Made by a program: the position numbers and the translations under genes. The notes beneath the pieces were generated by a model, which was not told the origin of the DNA, did no database searches, and was given only the letters and a program-made list of their open reading frames with translations. From the NCBI GenBank assembly GCA_030248195.1, contig JASAND010013532.1, positions 45,424 to 109,423 on the forward strand: a DNA stretch of 64,000 nt. The letters run 5' to 3'. This document shows positions 1 through 14,300 of this stretch, one piece after another (the first letter of the stretch is position 1; every line of letters starts with the position of its first letter). The stretch comes from Trissonchulus latispiculum. Lineage: Eukaryota > Nematoda > Enoplea > Enoplida > Ironidae.

Positions 1-2267
1 GGGAGAAAACAAAATATTGAAACAGTCTGGTGCACAATATATCAACCACAAATACTTAGTAGTGTTTTACTAATTCAAAAATTAAAATTTTTCAAATAAA
101 AAAGCATAAATTAGCTAATCTTATCAGGCCCCCTTCGGTTAAAAAAACGGAGCTGGACCCTATACTAGGCCTACGTTGAAGATAGGAGAAGTTTGAACTG
201 AGCAGCTGTTTATAGTGCAATTCCTATCTATTTTCCGTGTAAGTTGTTCTGCCTCCAGGCAGAACAAAAACCAGAAGTGCAAAATTTTGCACCTGCATCA
301 AAAATCTAGATCAAAATGTTTGGTTTTGAGCGAATCAATCTTTTTGATTTTTGATTTTTCTTTTCTAGCTGTGGCTTTCAGCATGCAAAACTGGCTAATG
401 TCTTTCTTAACCACACTGAAAGAAACTAGCAAATCTATTGAAACTTGGTTTGCTGATGTTTCTTCAGTTCTTATATATTTGTTTTTATATATAATACTAA
501 AAGCTGTTCATTGCGATGACACCACTACTGCTTATGCGTTCCTGGTGAATTAGTCCGTATACTCCGTATTTTTTTTGTTTTTGCTACGGACTCAACCACC
601 ACCAAGGCACTACATGAGGCCTATATGGTGTTGCTCTCCGCAGTCCTTTAAAAGTGGTGGACAAGAAGCGGAGAAGCGAAGACCACGGATAGAAAATGTG
701 ATCCCCAAGCCAAGTCGGTGTACGGTTATTGGCCAGTGGCCGCAGTCACACCCAAGGCAAACGACGTTGACTGTCTGCAACACCGTTTGCCCCCCGCATA
801 CCTCAAGTGACTAATATGGCTGAAACCTAGATAGGCCTACTCGGAAAGCCTGGGGACAAAAAAAGGAGGCTGCAGAAGCAAGGTTCGAGGGGTTAGAGCC
901 GAGTCTGAAGATAGGAAAGAAGGAAAGTCCACTTGTTTGATCTAAAATGTTTTGAGAACGGCCTAGATGCCTAGACATTTTCCACCCCCACCCCCATGCC
1001 TATTGTTGCACCTAAACAAACCGAAACTTGAAAGGGATAAATTTATTGTATTCATTAATTAATTAATTAATGCAGCAACTGAATAATAGTTTCCAGACTC
1101 GCTGGAAAATTCCTAAGTTTAAGGGAACTTATCTTTTTTGGAAGGAGAGGCTCTTTGCTTTCCTTTGGCTACAGATCCATTGTGATCCGTTGCAGCGGGC
1201 TTACAGAGCCCCAATGCTGTATTTTGATAATCCTCTCTCGTAATCCAGTGAAATGCAGGTGCCCAGCAAGCCATTCTTCCCCATATGCAGGGATGATTAT
1301 CTGAAACAAAAAAAAAACAAAATTAGTGAAATAATTCTAAATTAACTTTAGTGCAGCCGCTCGCTGCAAGCGCGCGATAGTATCTCGATTAATTCGTATA
1401 CTCCGTATATACTTGCGTGTAAAACTTGCAAAAGTTAACCAAATTAGCTTTATTTATGAATTTAGCACACATTTATGATCAATCTGCAGTAAAAGATATA
1501 AATTTTAAAAAATTTAGTTTTTTAAATTACGTAGTGATTTATTCTGGAGACATCAAGGTTGAAGGAACCCTTATTACTTATTCACTACTTGGAGTTAAGA
1601 AGCCATTATCATATCAAAATGCAGCTTAACATTATGTCCTTTTAATGAATACAGTGAAACTAATTTTGGTTTTTCCAAAAAGGTTTTAGTTTTACTGCGT
1701 TTTAGGAGTGTAATTTTCCAGATCCGTTGCATCATTCGATATCTCTATAAAAAGCTGGGTGTCCTTCTTTAATTATTGTGAAATAGCATTACATTGTGGA
1801 GTAATTAGCTAAAATGACTATGCAGCATGGATTTTGCTTGCTTTTCCCAACTTTGGCAAGCAACCACTTTAACTAGAAAGCATCAATCTGGGCAACTAAA
1901 ACGTGTGCCGGATTATTTTTGTGTAAAATACAAACTTTGGCAATTCTCGATCTAATTTTTTGATTTTGGATTTCTTCCTCTGCAACAAAAGCTGTCGAGA
2001 TACCAACACACTCCAAATGGCTCAACTCGTAGGAGGATCGGCCTTGTGTCAACAGGGCAAGGCCGTCATATTTGTTTTTCCACGCTGATCAGAAGATCGA
2101 CTTCAGAGGAACAATTATGCAGTCTGTCGATTATTTGATGGAGATGTGGTCTGTCTTTGAAGAGTAAGACAGTATCAAAGCACGGTCACCTTGTCAAAGT
2201 ATAAACCCAGCTTTATTAATAGAACACAAAGATTGCTGTTGTCGTGAACTCAACTTTTACATTTTAG
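1..2267. other. No gene recognised
   Basis: No exon, RNA gene or recognisable protein can be supported here. A short TTAA/TAAT simple repeat lies near 1052-1072. If the downstream channel gene extends this way, this stretch would be intron or would hold undetected small 5' exons. Open frames of 60-112 codons have no family resemblance and no start context. Confidence 0.5.
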
Positions 2268-2327
2268 ATGTCACTACTCCATCTTTGGCAGTTCCGCCCA
2301 CCGCAACGCAAAGTGTTCCTCTACCGG
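2268..2327 (+). CDS. Symmetric Pro/Thr microexon 1
   Basis: A 60-nt phase 1-1 exon between acceptor ttttacattttag and donor gtgagt. It reads DVTTPSLAVPPTATQSVPLP, a Pro/Thr-rich linker. It is clearly similar to the next exon in both length and wording, so one arose from the other by duplication. It is tentatively the ectodomain insert of the channel gene. Confidence 0.6.
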
Positions 2328-5300
2328 GTGAGTTATTGGTACTGTAGATTTAAAGACCAGTTTAAATACCAAATACCATAATACGTTGGAGTTACGTTCT
2401 GCCAATGGCTTGCTTTCTGTTTCTTTCTGAGCTTATTTGAAAAGAGACTAGAAACACTTCCGATGGACCGCAATGTTTGCGTTACGGCGCCAAGACAAGA
2501 CAGTACTCCAACTAAATCATCCAAAATAAAAACCTAGTTTCGAAAATCGTATATCAAATTGCAGCGATTTCATCAGTTCGCTTTCCACATTTAGATCTCA
2601 CTGCGCCCTCCGTGGCAGGTCCGCACATCACAACTCCAAAGGTGCCTCCACCGGGTGAGCTTTGTAGATGTTCTCTGTAAAGAGCTCTTTGGACTTTGTA
2701 TAACTTTGAAAAATGTAATAACAGTGTGACAAGACAACTGGCAGGCTTTGGTACCTTTTTTCGGCAGGGGAATAATTTAAGATGACAACCACACGCGGAA
2801 GTCTTCGGGATGCATTGTAAACTGTGAATTACCGTAAACTGAATATGTACGTAACGTAACATGAACTTAATTTTTCATTTCAGAGCTTAAAACATTATCT
2901 CCTGCTGATTCGCCTATCTCCGGGCCAAACGCGCCACAAGATATGCCGCGTGGGTTTGTTTGCATTGTTAAGATCACTAGAACTTAAAGGGTGCGCTTGC
3001 ATTATCGGGATTATAGATGTAAAATTTGGACAGATTGTTGAAATTTAAAGAAATCTGAAGTCTATATACTATCGTTGGCGGAGTATGTTTTAAAAAGTAG
3101 TTAAAATCACGTGATTGGATTTGATCACCATTATGGCTTACAAATAGAAATTTCATTTAAGGTTTAAATAATAAATTGCAATGCACTATCTGAAAGAGCA
3201 TAAAAAATCTTTAAAACGATGTACACGGTTTTTTCTTTACATGGTTTCTATCAGAAGTTAACAGGAAATATCAGATAAGGCTAAATTACGAAGGCCATTA
3301 CTCTAGTCCGTGGCAAATCAAATCATACGATATCAAATCTACAGTGTTTTAAATGGTGTTTTTGTGTTAGGTATGCGTTTATTCTATTAAACGTACTGCT
3401 AAACTGGTAGAAATCATAATAAACACTCAAAATAGAAGCGACTAGTGCCAAATTTTTCATTTTTATTTACTCTTGTATGCTACTACACAAACTTGCTAAA
3501 ATTTCGCATGCAAGTTTATTATGGAGGTACGCAAGGGAATTTTTATTCCTGCTGCAGCAGGAATGTATAAAAAGGGTTTTGTTATGTCCATTGCAGTATG
3601 AATCATTTCTCCATTAAGAAGCCTTATCTTCAACATAGGGGCTAGCTTAGGCTGAGTTTTTTGACAGACAATATGCTAATTAGGTTTGTTAGCTCCTATT
3701 TAAGCAGTCTTCGGCTGTCTTCAATCAACATGGTTGCACATTTTTGAGCATCAGTGTAGCTTGGGAGCTACACCTAGGTGCACTAGGATTAGGTAGATGG
3801 ATAGTTAGTATATATGTAGCCTTCTTGCATTTACGAGTAGTCTCGTATAGTTACCAGGCTTGCACTAGTCTACTCGGGATTTCACAAATCAGAAATCCCC
3901 AATCGAAAATTGCAACAAGACCTCACTTTTGAATAACAAATAAATTCAGTTGTGATTGAATCATAACAGGTCTACCAAGGAATACTGTCCCTTTTGGGGC
4001 CTACTTGTTAATTTATGATTAAAATGTATGTTCCGTGAAATATTAATTTTCAAAATTTTAAACATTCATGAAATTCTCAAATTGCATAAATCAAAAACTG
4101 AAAACATTGTCCCTGAATTAGACTTATCTACACATTTGAGCTATTTTTATTCAGCCGTTAATGAATGACACCATCTTAACAATTTGAAATTGTACCTATT
4201 GGATAAGTCGCAAGTCCAACACTGGATTTTTCAAATTCTGCACACGGTTAGTATTTAACTCCAGCTACCATTCCTGAAAGGTCGAAATGTATTCAGGAGA
4301 ATCGTTCCCGGTAATGCAGTGTTCTCTTAATCTATTTGCTGTTATAAACCATTGTTAAGTTTCACCTTCACAAGTTTTCTGCACTTACTTGCACTCGTTC
4401 TCCATTTTTGCCTTTTTAAAGGTGTTTTTATTAGTTGGAATAATGTTGACCGTCGAAAATTTATTTGGTGGCAGTGAAAATATTCATCACCACATGTTCG
4501 CGATCTGTTTTTTGGACTAGCCTGTTCCCGAACGTTCTAACACCACCCTCAAACTCGAAGCTTCAGCCATAAATTACCAACTATATGACATCGCTAACTT
4601 TTCAAAGCTATCGCAATAGTTTAAGCAGCAAAGATAACGTGCAATGTGCAATGCAATGTGTCAGTGATCTTCAAAATATCGTTTCAGCAATCAAAGCACC
4701 CTCATTGACATTTCCGGCAGTAGAAAACCCAGGAAGCATGCCTCGTAAGTCCTACAATTTAATATTGTATCCCATCGACAATAAATTTTGTGTGCCATGC
4801 AAAATCTTTACGCACGATTTAGAATTCCATGAGCACTTTTATATTGCATGGCTTAAGAATATATATGCTACGGACCATGTGTATAATTGTCCCATATGCA
4901 TATGGGGCAAGAGATTTTGCTCCATATACATATGGGGCAAGTTCTTTGCTGGCATTTCCATATGGGGCAAGAATTTCTGTCCCATATGCATATGGGCCAA
5001 CTTCTTTGCCCCATGTGCACATGGGACAAAGATCTTTTGCCCTATATGGAAATGCCAGCAATTTTGAATAATTTTTCTCATTTGAAAAGTTAGTTCGTGC
5101 AAAAATATTATTAAACCACGTCAATATTAAAATACAAGACTGGGATTGAAGGTCGAAAATTACAGAAGATGAAACTTCTCGATTTGAAATTCTTAACCTT
5201 TAAAATTTTGAAAGTGCAAATTTCGTTGATCAAAATATGAAAATTCAACTTCAATCGCAGAAATTATTATTATTAATTCAATTTAAGCCTAAATTATCAT

Positions 5301-8300
5301 CGCCAAAAATAGTAAACTTAGAAAATCTGAAAAATTCCTAATCAAAAAATGAAAATTAAACTTCAATCGCAGAAATTATTATTATAAATTCAATTTAAGC
5401 CTAAATTATCATCGCCAAAAATAGTAAACTTAGAAAATCTGAAAAATTCCTAATCAAAAATAGTCCGGCGCCAAGGCTTTTCAAATTTTAGGTTTAACTT
5501 TCTAAGTTTGCTATTTTTGGCGATGATAATTTAGGCTTGAATTGAATTAATAATAATTTCTGCGACAAAAATTGCTGGTATTTCCATATGGGGCAAAAGA
5601 TCTTTGTCCCATGTGCAGATGGGGCAAAGAAGTTGTCCCATATGCATATGGAACAGAAATTCTTGCCCCATATGCATATGGGGCAAAACTTGCCCCATAT
5701 GCATATGGAGCAAAATCTCTTGCCCCTATGCATATGGGGCAATTATACACGCGGTCAGTAACATATATAACTATTGCTTGAAGATTACAGCAACAAAAAG
5801 AATGATATAAAATTCTTGGAACATATATAAAGTCCGTGGTTTGTAGTCAATCGTCTGACCAACCAAAGAAGTTTGGAAAGTTTCAATTTTTCTTTTTCTA
5901 GAGCTTTTCGGAAATACCAGCACTCATAGTAGCAATATTTGAGAAGAAGTTACTCATGCATCTTAAATAGTCAGTTACAACGTGTACTGTACTTATTATT
6001 TGCATACGTCACAGAGTTTCATATTTTTCCGGCTACGCCTCAGCGTAGCCGGCTATTATACATTATTCTGCCTGTACTCAGTTCTGCACTGCATCTAAAA
6101 TTTTGCTGGAGCCAAGTTCTTATGTGATGAATATATGTGGGGGTTTCGGAAACTGGGTTCAGCAGTCGGCATCACACCTTTTTCTTTCTTCGCTTTGGAA
6201 GTTCACATGCCGAAAAAATGCACATAATGAAATGTGGATATTATGCTAATTCAGCTATATTCTATCAAGCGTACTGGTTCAAACGAGGTATATTGCATGT
6301 CACAGAATACAGATTGTGAACAAATAATTCGGAAGGGTTATTTTATAAGCCACTGTTAATAAAATAGTCCATCATATCTTAACATCCCAAAAGTTCCGGC
6401 TACGGATGTGATTCACCCATCTAGACTCAACCTTTCTCCATGCTGATTGCTACACATGAAGCCAACAGCTGTATCATCAGGGACAATTAAACCGTACTTT
6501 GTCCAAGTACAAACACATTTGACAATCGACCAGTAGTCTTCATCCTGCGAATAGACTCCTCCTGATCTCGCACCAGCAAGACTCTACCCAAGTTTCATCC
6601 GGTTAGTAACTATAACTGATTACGGTTCATACATCATAATCCCTAAGTGAATCATACTGCCTTCACAGTAACTATAATCCATGGCATTAAGGCAAATCTA
6701 TAACTCAACACATTTTCTAAGTCCACGAAGTCTCTGAACCAATCCCTCCTGCATGCCATATGTTGGGATGCACCAGACTGTCTGTATCAAGCACAATCCT
6801 TTTGGGACCAACTAGCGGAGAGAACGTTTTGACCTCCACTAGTTGCCAGGAAAGCGCCATTGGACGACTCGTAGGAGGAACTGTCACCAGATGCACAGGC
6901 GGCGCTTGCATTTTGTGACTTTCGATGACCTTTGTAGTTTCGATAGGAGTGCCATTCTTTCCTTAACTTGCACTCTTTTGCCTAGTGTCCTGGCTTGTTA
7001 CACTTGAAACAGTTACCTCTTTTGGCATATGAGCCTTGTATACTTTTGTGCTGACAAAGCCGTTTCTTGACTTTCAACGACTTCCTGACTTTCTTTCCTT
7101 TTAGCCTCCTGTTGAAGGAGACGACTTTGTACGAAGCTGAGCGTCAACTCACCATCTCGGGAATCTAACGCAGTGATTAGATTGTTGTAGGAATCTGGCA
7201 AACTTGACAGTAAAATCGTCACCAAATCTTCTTCGCTGGCCACGGCATTGATAGCCGCTAACTGATCCGCCAAATCTTTAATTTGGTTTGTATGCGTTAA
7301 CAACATATCCTAGCCTTCTGTCATCACAATGCGAAACAGTTCTTCGCAGAAACAATTTGTTCACCAACGTTCTGCGCTCGTAATGGGCCTTCAAGTTTTC
7401 CTACAGTTCCTGGGTAGTCTTGGCAGCCTTTACCATGAAAACCTGAGAGTCATCCAACCCTAGAACCAGAGTTGCTAAAGCTCTATTTGCCATTTTTCGG
7501 AAGACCCGGAGTAGCGCCAGAAGGTAAAGCTTCAGTTCCCTCGACAAATCCCCAAAGATCTCTTTCCATCAACAACATCTGCATTTTAAATTTCGACATA
7601 GGGTAATTAGTCCCGTCACATTTATCAATGGAGAGTCCCTTCGATTGCTCCGCCATCACCGGTTCTGCTGTAAGTGAGAAAAACGGCAGACAAACCAAAA
7701 AGGATCAGAACGTCATAAAAAGTCACTTTGATGAGGGTTACCAAGGACACCCTGGGCCCATAACCTAATGGGCAGAGTACTTAATGACAGGGCCAACTAC
7801 TGACATAAAGCAAACTTTAGTCTGCACATAACTATATCATCATGTGATGACTACTCTTGGAATAGTTTGTAAATAGTTGTTATAATGACGTTCAGTCAGT
7901 AGCAAAACTTAGGTGAAGATATTTGAGATCATAGGTTTAACTGTTTTAACAAAAGGTGGCTGAGCTCGAACCAAAAATGCTAGAAGGTGTCAATATTAGT
8001 CCGAACAAGCGATCTGCTTATATTACGCATTTAAATATTGTCTTCTGCGTTTTAAATGCTGCCCTTTAGCTCATATTACATCTTTACAAAGTTATCGTAG
8101 ACTGTAAGGAGCATTTTTGTTACTTGCTTATATAGTCATAGGCCGTAATGTACTGTCCCCCAACCGCTTAGCAACATTGTAATAGGACCGCTTAGCAACA
8201 TTGTAGTAGGTATATGAAACGTACCCATAATAATTTGCCATGTCCCAAACTATCTACATGCCGAATTTCAACTAACTGTGACTTATCAATAAATTGATAT

Positions 8301-11300
8301 GGACAGCACTTGTGCATGGCAAAAGTTAGAGAATGCGCAAACTAAATAATCTATAGCTGCTCCTACAACTGATACCATTTTACCAATTTTTATATGTTTA
8401 ACCGTCCACAGTAAGTCAACGGCCAGCGGGCTATGATTGCTCCATCAGTATACACAACGCGACAGAAGCAATGCACCACAGTGTGACTATGCGCAATGTG
8501 TTCAGCGACCCCGATAACATGTACACGCATCCGACTTAATGGACAAGTTCAGTGGACAAGCTACGTCTATTGTTGCTTTAGATTTTGCACTTTGGACTTT
8601 AGAATCATTACGATATTTAAATTTTTGAAAAATAATAATTATGTTGAAAAAGATTCGCAATTGTAGAGCACGCTCAAATTGTGGAATTTTAACGTTCTTA
8701 TTCATTTGCTAGAGGAGCTGAGAGTTAGCTATTCTTAACAGATATTGCTTTAGAGTTTCTACTTACCTATTTGTAATAAACTGTTAAATCGTTGGCGTTT
8801 CAAAATAGTCAAATTTTATGAAACTATTGTAACTTTGAAGAACTAAGGTTTGTTCTTTCAAGATCTGAAAGTTAGAGTATTTTGCTTGGACCTGAAAGAA
8901 AACAAAAGAGTTAGACATTTTCAGGTAGTGAATCGCTCCGTCATCAAAACTATAAAAATAATTTTCAGAACATTCCATATTTCTGCTGGAAATAGCGCCG
9001 CTAGTGCTTGGAAACTCGAAAAATTTTCCGGTGAACCAGAAGGATCTTCTTACTTACAATCTATATCCCGAAAACCACGGTTCCTGGTTTTGGTGTTAAT
9101 GATATATTGTTGTTAGCGTCATTTTTTAAAGTGAAGATTCACACTTAGAGCGCTCCTCAAATACAACATTTGGGAAATTTGACCTCTTCATTTATTTGCT
9201 AGGTGTGCTCGAGAGATCCCTCTCCATTATCCCTCTCCATTTACCTATTTGTAAAGGGTCGTTCAAATGCCATTTTCAAAAATGGTCAAATCGGATGAAA
9301 ATTGTTTAAGCTTGCACTCACATTTGTTCCTTCAAAAATTGAAATATTCTGGTGAAAGCGGAAAGGAACGAAAAAATATTTAATGTTTCAGGTGGCGGAG
9401 TTGATCGACTAAACTTTGATGTGTTGCAGAGATCAAAGATAATGGAGACTTTGAAGACTTTGGAAGCATTGGTGACAGTGGCAACTTAGGTGATGCCGAA
9501 AAACTTGGTGGCAACTTAGGTGATGCCGAAAAACTTGGTGGCAACTTAGGTGATGCCGAAAAACTTGGAGACAACGGAAACTTACGTGGCACTGGAAACC
9601 TTGGAGACAACGGAAGCTTAGGTGGCACTGGAAACCTTGGAGACAACGGAAGCTTAGGTGGCACTGGAAACCTTGGAGACAACGGAAGCTTAGGTGGCAC
9701 TGGAAACCTTGGAGACAACGGAAGCTTAGGTGGCACTGGAAACCTTGGAGACAACGGAAGCTTAGGTGGCACTGGAAAGCTTGGAGACAACGGAAGCTTA
9801 GGTGGCACTGGAAACCTTGGAGACAACGGAAGCTTAGGTGGCACTGGAAACCTTGGAGACAACGGAAACTTAGGTGGCGCTGGAAACCTTGGAAACAGTG
9901 GAAACTTAAATGGCACTGGAAACCTTGGAGACAACGGAAACTTAGGTGGCGCTGGAAACCTTGGAAATAGTGGAAACTTAGGTGGCACTGGAAACCTTGG
10001 AGACAACGGAACCTTAGGTGGCGCTGGAAACCTTGGAAACAGTGGAAACTTAGGTGGCACTGGAAACCTTGGAAACAGTGGAAACTTAGGTGTCACTGGA
10101 AATCTTGGAGACCATGGAAACGTAGTTGATGCTGGAGACCTTGCAGACAATGGGAACTTAGGTGAAGATGGGGAATTTGGAGACTCAGAAAATGAGGAAT
10201 TTCAAAAGGAAGTGGATGGTCTGATGAGCTTCATGGAGGATTTTATGGTAAGAAAGTATTTCGAAGTTTAATTTAAGGAATGCATTTGGTTAATTATCTT
10301 CAAATAAAAGCTCATTTCTTCTGGATTATTGCACATACGTTATCACTCTGCGGTAGGTGCAAAATTGGGTTCAGGCCTGGAGACGCTAATTTCCACCTAC
10401 TACTGCCTGAAGGGAGTCCTGCAGAGCTAGCTAGTGATCAGGACTGGATAGTAAGGATATAGGGCTAGGAAGTAGGGATATAGAGCTACGATCTAGGGAC
10501 ATAAGGACTAGTAGCGGCCAAGATAAATAGATAGGTTGGAATAAATACAGTCGCCCTCTGGATTTTATCATAAACGTCCTTTGGAGGCTTCTTGTCAATT
10601 GATAAGGTGGGATGGGTTTTGTATCCCAAATATTCTTTTGTGAGAGTATGATGTAGTATGTTTTATTATATAGTTATAGTAAGTAGTATGTTTTACACAC
10701 ATCAACACACAGACAACTTATTGTACAATATATATGTCTGGTAATGTGCAAGCAGTACAAAACATATTGACATTTGTACTATGTTACAATAACCAGCTAC
10801 TTACTACAGCCATCACTTAACAAATAAATGCACTGCGGCTAGTTTTGTTATCTATAGTACTGTAGACTCGCCACCGTAACTTCTGATAAAGTTCATGGCC
10901 TGCTCGCGCACGTCTCCAAAAAATGTATGTTAGTATAGGTATAGTATTTCACTAGCGACTACGTTCTTCTTAACCATCTTTGCATTGTTTTTAATCAAGG
11001 ATACTGTAGACTTTTTCTTTCAGTTTTGTGGTTGTTCACTGCATTGAAGTGGTCAAATATATAGTGTAGTACACGAAACAAACAGCTTAAGCTTGCCAAA
11101 CGTAATTTCTGGTACAAACAGTTTGCTGCTTCAAAAGTAGCAAGTTTGGGCTTTCCAACCCAACTATTTGCAGTTCAGTTTCTAGTACTGTTTTAGTCTC
11201 GAGGAATAAACTGAAGTTAGCCAATTTTTCTTCCTGGGAATTTGTTTTATCTGATCCAAAAGTTTATCCTAAATTTCTTGTTTGTACTTTGTAGCCCATG

Positions 11301-14300
11301 CTGTAAACCGTACACGCGTATTGCATTTCTGAATTGGCACAAACCAACCATCTTCACAAAATTTAAATAAAATAGGTTGGGTAAATATCTTGACTGTAAG
11401 TGTACATAAATTTGTTGTTGTTTACTCATTGTGCATAAAACTTGCTTCAGGGTGATCGGTTTCGCCATAACCCGCCAAATCCTCCGCCAAATCAGCTGTC
11501 ACTGGAAACCGCTTTTAGAGAAATGCTAGCAATTATAGCTGCCAACATGAGCCAGGAGGAATTAGCGAAAATGAGTTACAATCTCTCTGAGTTAGTCTCT
11601 TCTTGCAGCTGGAACGGTGTGGTGCAACCATGTGAAAAGTATGTTCACCAATATTGAATAGCAGTGCATATCATAATCATGTTGCTTTGTACTACAAAAT
11701 ACCGCAAGCAATGGTGTACTAACAAGGGCATCAATTTTTGAGTCATTATGTACTTGATTTAGTATAAATTAATCAGTCTTTGCGACTGGGCTGATTGCTG
11801 ACAGAGCCTTAAATTTACATTAAACAGCAAACAATCTTTGCAAATTTTAAAACAAAATCAGGGCTAAATTCGAAACTTTATTTTAAGAAATTATGGACAG
11901 TTATTTTAGTTTTTTCCAAATTTTTGCGTATTTAATTTAAAATCTGTGGGAATTCTCAGTCTAGAACGAATATATAGTACGACCTTTCTAAGTGGACTCT
12001 TGTCTCTTGGTCCTGTATTTGCTAATCCAGGGCAAACTTTCAATTTATGAGGGGTCCCATACCCACCTCCCATGTCGAGACAAAATGCTTCTGTCGAGAG
12101 CCATAATAAAGTCACAATGCGGTTCCAGCTAATTTAATAGAAATCTGAACATCATTATGTTGGCGATGATCAAGAAATGAAAAAGGCTACATATGTGTTA
12201 AGTGGTAGCAAATATAATTCGTGGCTTAAAGACATGTATTTTTCCTAATTTCAGTTTATTTGTCAGTAAAATGCTAAGCCCGATTTATGGTAGCTGTTTT
12301 ACGTTCAACAACGCATCGGAAGAAAATCGAAGTAGATCTGAACGGGCTGGAGAATACTACGGTTAGTAGGACTACACCATTGCTTATGTAGTCCATTTAA
12401 ATAAAAACTTTACACCACAACTGTGCACTATTTCCAACCTTACCCGCCAAAGAAATATTGCGTATATCATAAAAAATGCTAATTACATATATATGTAGAA
12501 GTTACATTTTTTATAGCTAGCACATTTTCATCAGGAGAAAAACCGTTGTTAGAATATATATACAGACTTTGCTAAATTCCATATAGTTTCTATTAAACTG
12601 CTTTAATTCACTTAAGATTTGTGTCATGCAAACCATTGGACTCCTTGAATTATAGTCAGTCAACAATTTTAGGTCTTCAAGCAACCATGAAACTGCATCC
12701 AGGATCCTACCTTCCATATGTGTCCACTGCGTCCATGAAAATCCTAATAACTTCTCCACGTCACTATCCAAGCTTAACGCTGAATCCTTATCCAGCTGTT
12801 GCCGGTCAAATAACAGCCTTCGCAATGATTATGGTGAGTTTCCTGTAATTTGTGCATTGTAAAGCTTAGAAATCACTTGCAGGAAACGCAATCACTCAAC
12901 CTGACTTTATGCGAATTTATATTTACCAACTCATATATAGTAGGGTTTAAGGCCCTACTGACAATATTCACGTGTCATGTATGTAATACTTCCTTGTCTA
13001 TGTTTTTCGTCAGGAAACTTGTATCTACTTTGCATAAACTAATTTGAATATTCTGAATTTTGGACTTTAAAAGGGGTACGCTTCTCACTGTTGGGGGTTC
13101 AAGCCGTCTCAGTTTACCTTATCCTTTGGGATCCCTGAGTGCTTCTTCTTCTCGAACTTCCGGGTAGACTAGTAGAAAGCCTCCAGTCTGGTGATAGAAT
13201 GGGCACGGATTCCCGAGGTTATTAAAGGTGGGCGTTTCCATTCAATTATGCCATATTTTCTGCTCTATGCTCCATTTACTTATTGGATTTCTTGTCAATG
13301 TAAGTCTGGTATATGTAAACCTTTACTGTTATCGTTTTATACACCTCTTCTTGTCTACAGTAAATTTATAATCGGCCATTTGGCCTTTGTTTTACCTGTA
13401 AATCTTAGTTTTCGGTTTGTTCAGTCGGTAATTTTTACAGAATTCAAATCTGGCAGTCCTGCTTGTGTTAGACAATAGGGCCACGTTAAGGCAAATCTCG
13501 CTGGCGAGACTTGTCGTTGGCTGGCCTGGACCTATCTCCAGTTCAGGTTGCGTATCCATGACTACTGCACAGCACCCCCGTAAAGTTGTCGGGTCCCACT
13601 AGCCCCGTGGACCAATTGCTTACACTTATGTTCATAATTCACATTGTCAGAAGTCCATGACATATTCCCACAAATTAAAAGATAAAAGAAAATTATCACG
13701 AAGTATTGTATACGCACAGAAAGTTTAATTGATCTGTTTGTAATGCATTTAAATACCATAGCCTTCTCTCTACACATTTGCATAGTGCACATTTGCCATT
13801 ATGCCGAAAAGACAAATTGTGGAATGCCAAGTGTTATCAAATATTGCAATCTGCCGCTCTGAAGTTCGGCGTTGGTACCAGCATTCCGCGAATTGCCCGT
13901 CTTCGTAACATGTCACTAACATATATTATCTACCCTCTAGAAATAAATATATTTGTAGACATCATTAGAAACTTTAACATGCGCAATTGTTAATAACTGT
14001 CATCTGATTTTAGACCACTGTTGTCCAGGTGAATCGAAGAAACGCTCCTTGCGCCAGTGATAACGCAATCTTAGAATTTGCTAATTTTCCAACTTCTAAA
14101 TGGAGCGCTGTGGTAAGTTAATAATATTTTAAAGTTGCGTTATCACTTAGAGTCATAATATTCGAGTTTTTAGATAACCAAATTCGGGAACAGTTAAATT
14201 AATTTGGTAGCATTCTAGTTGTTCAGTTGCTCAGATGTTATCCATAAGAAATCCCTAGTTCTTCTCTTAGTGGTATACCAGGGACACAAAGCTGCTTATA

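Larger units (their letters stand above)
6690..8200 (-). mobile_element. Truncated Ty1/copia retrotransposon, antisense in an intron
   Basis: The minus strand carries, in 5'-3' order, a candidate LTR, a copia-type primer binding site, gag with a zinc knuckle, and the start of the protease. RT and integrase are absent and the 3' side ends near 6690, so this is a truncated relic. It lies antisense to the DEG/ENaC gene within the intron 4745-9429. Confidence 0.7.

Noticed and set aside
1080..1260. Possible gag-like peptide (KFKGTYLFWKERLFAFLWL)
   Set aside because: Faint resemblance to copia-type gag N-termini only; too short and no other element parts nearby.
4819..5810. Overlapping open frames on both strands with HMHMGQ, YAYGA or CPICIWG repeats
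   Set aside because: All arise from the palindromic CCCATATGCATATGGGGCAA units of the foldback element; open in nearly every frame, no start context.
8985..9047. Candidate channel-gene exon after ataattttcag
   Set aside because: Length (62 nt) does not fit the phase of flanking exons and the peptide is unlike the neighbours.
9380..10150. 256-aa minus-strand frame rich in Pro, Phe and Leu
   Set aside because: It is the antisense of the Gly/Asn/Leu repeat exon; the plus strand has matching splice signals and phase with channel exons.
13080..13200. Possible plus-strand tRNA-derived SINE (GGTTCAAGCC box)
   Set aside because: No A box at the expected distance and no second copy seen.
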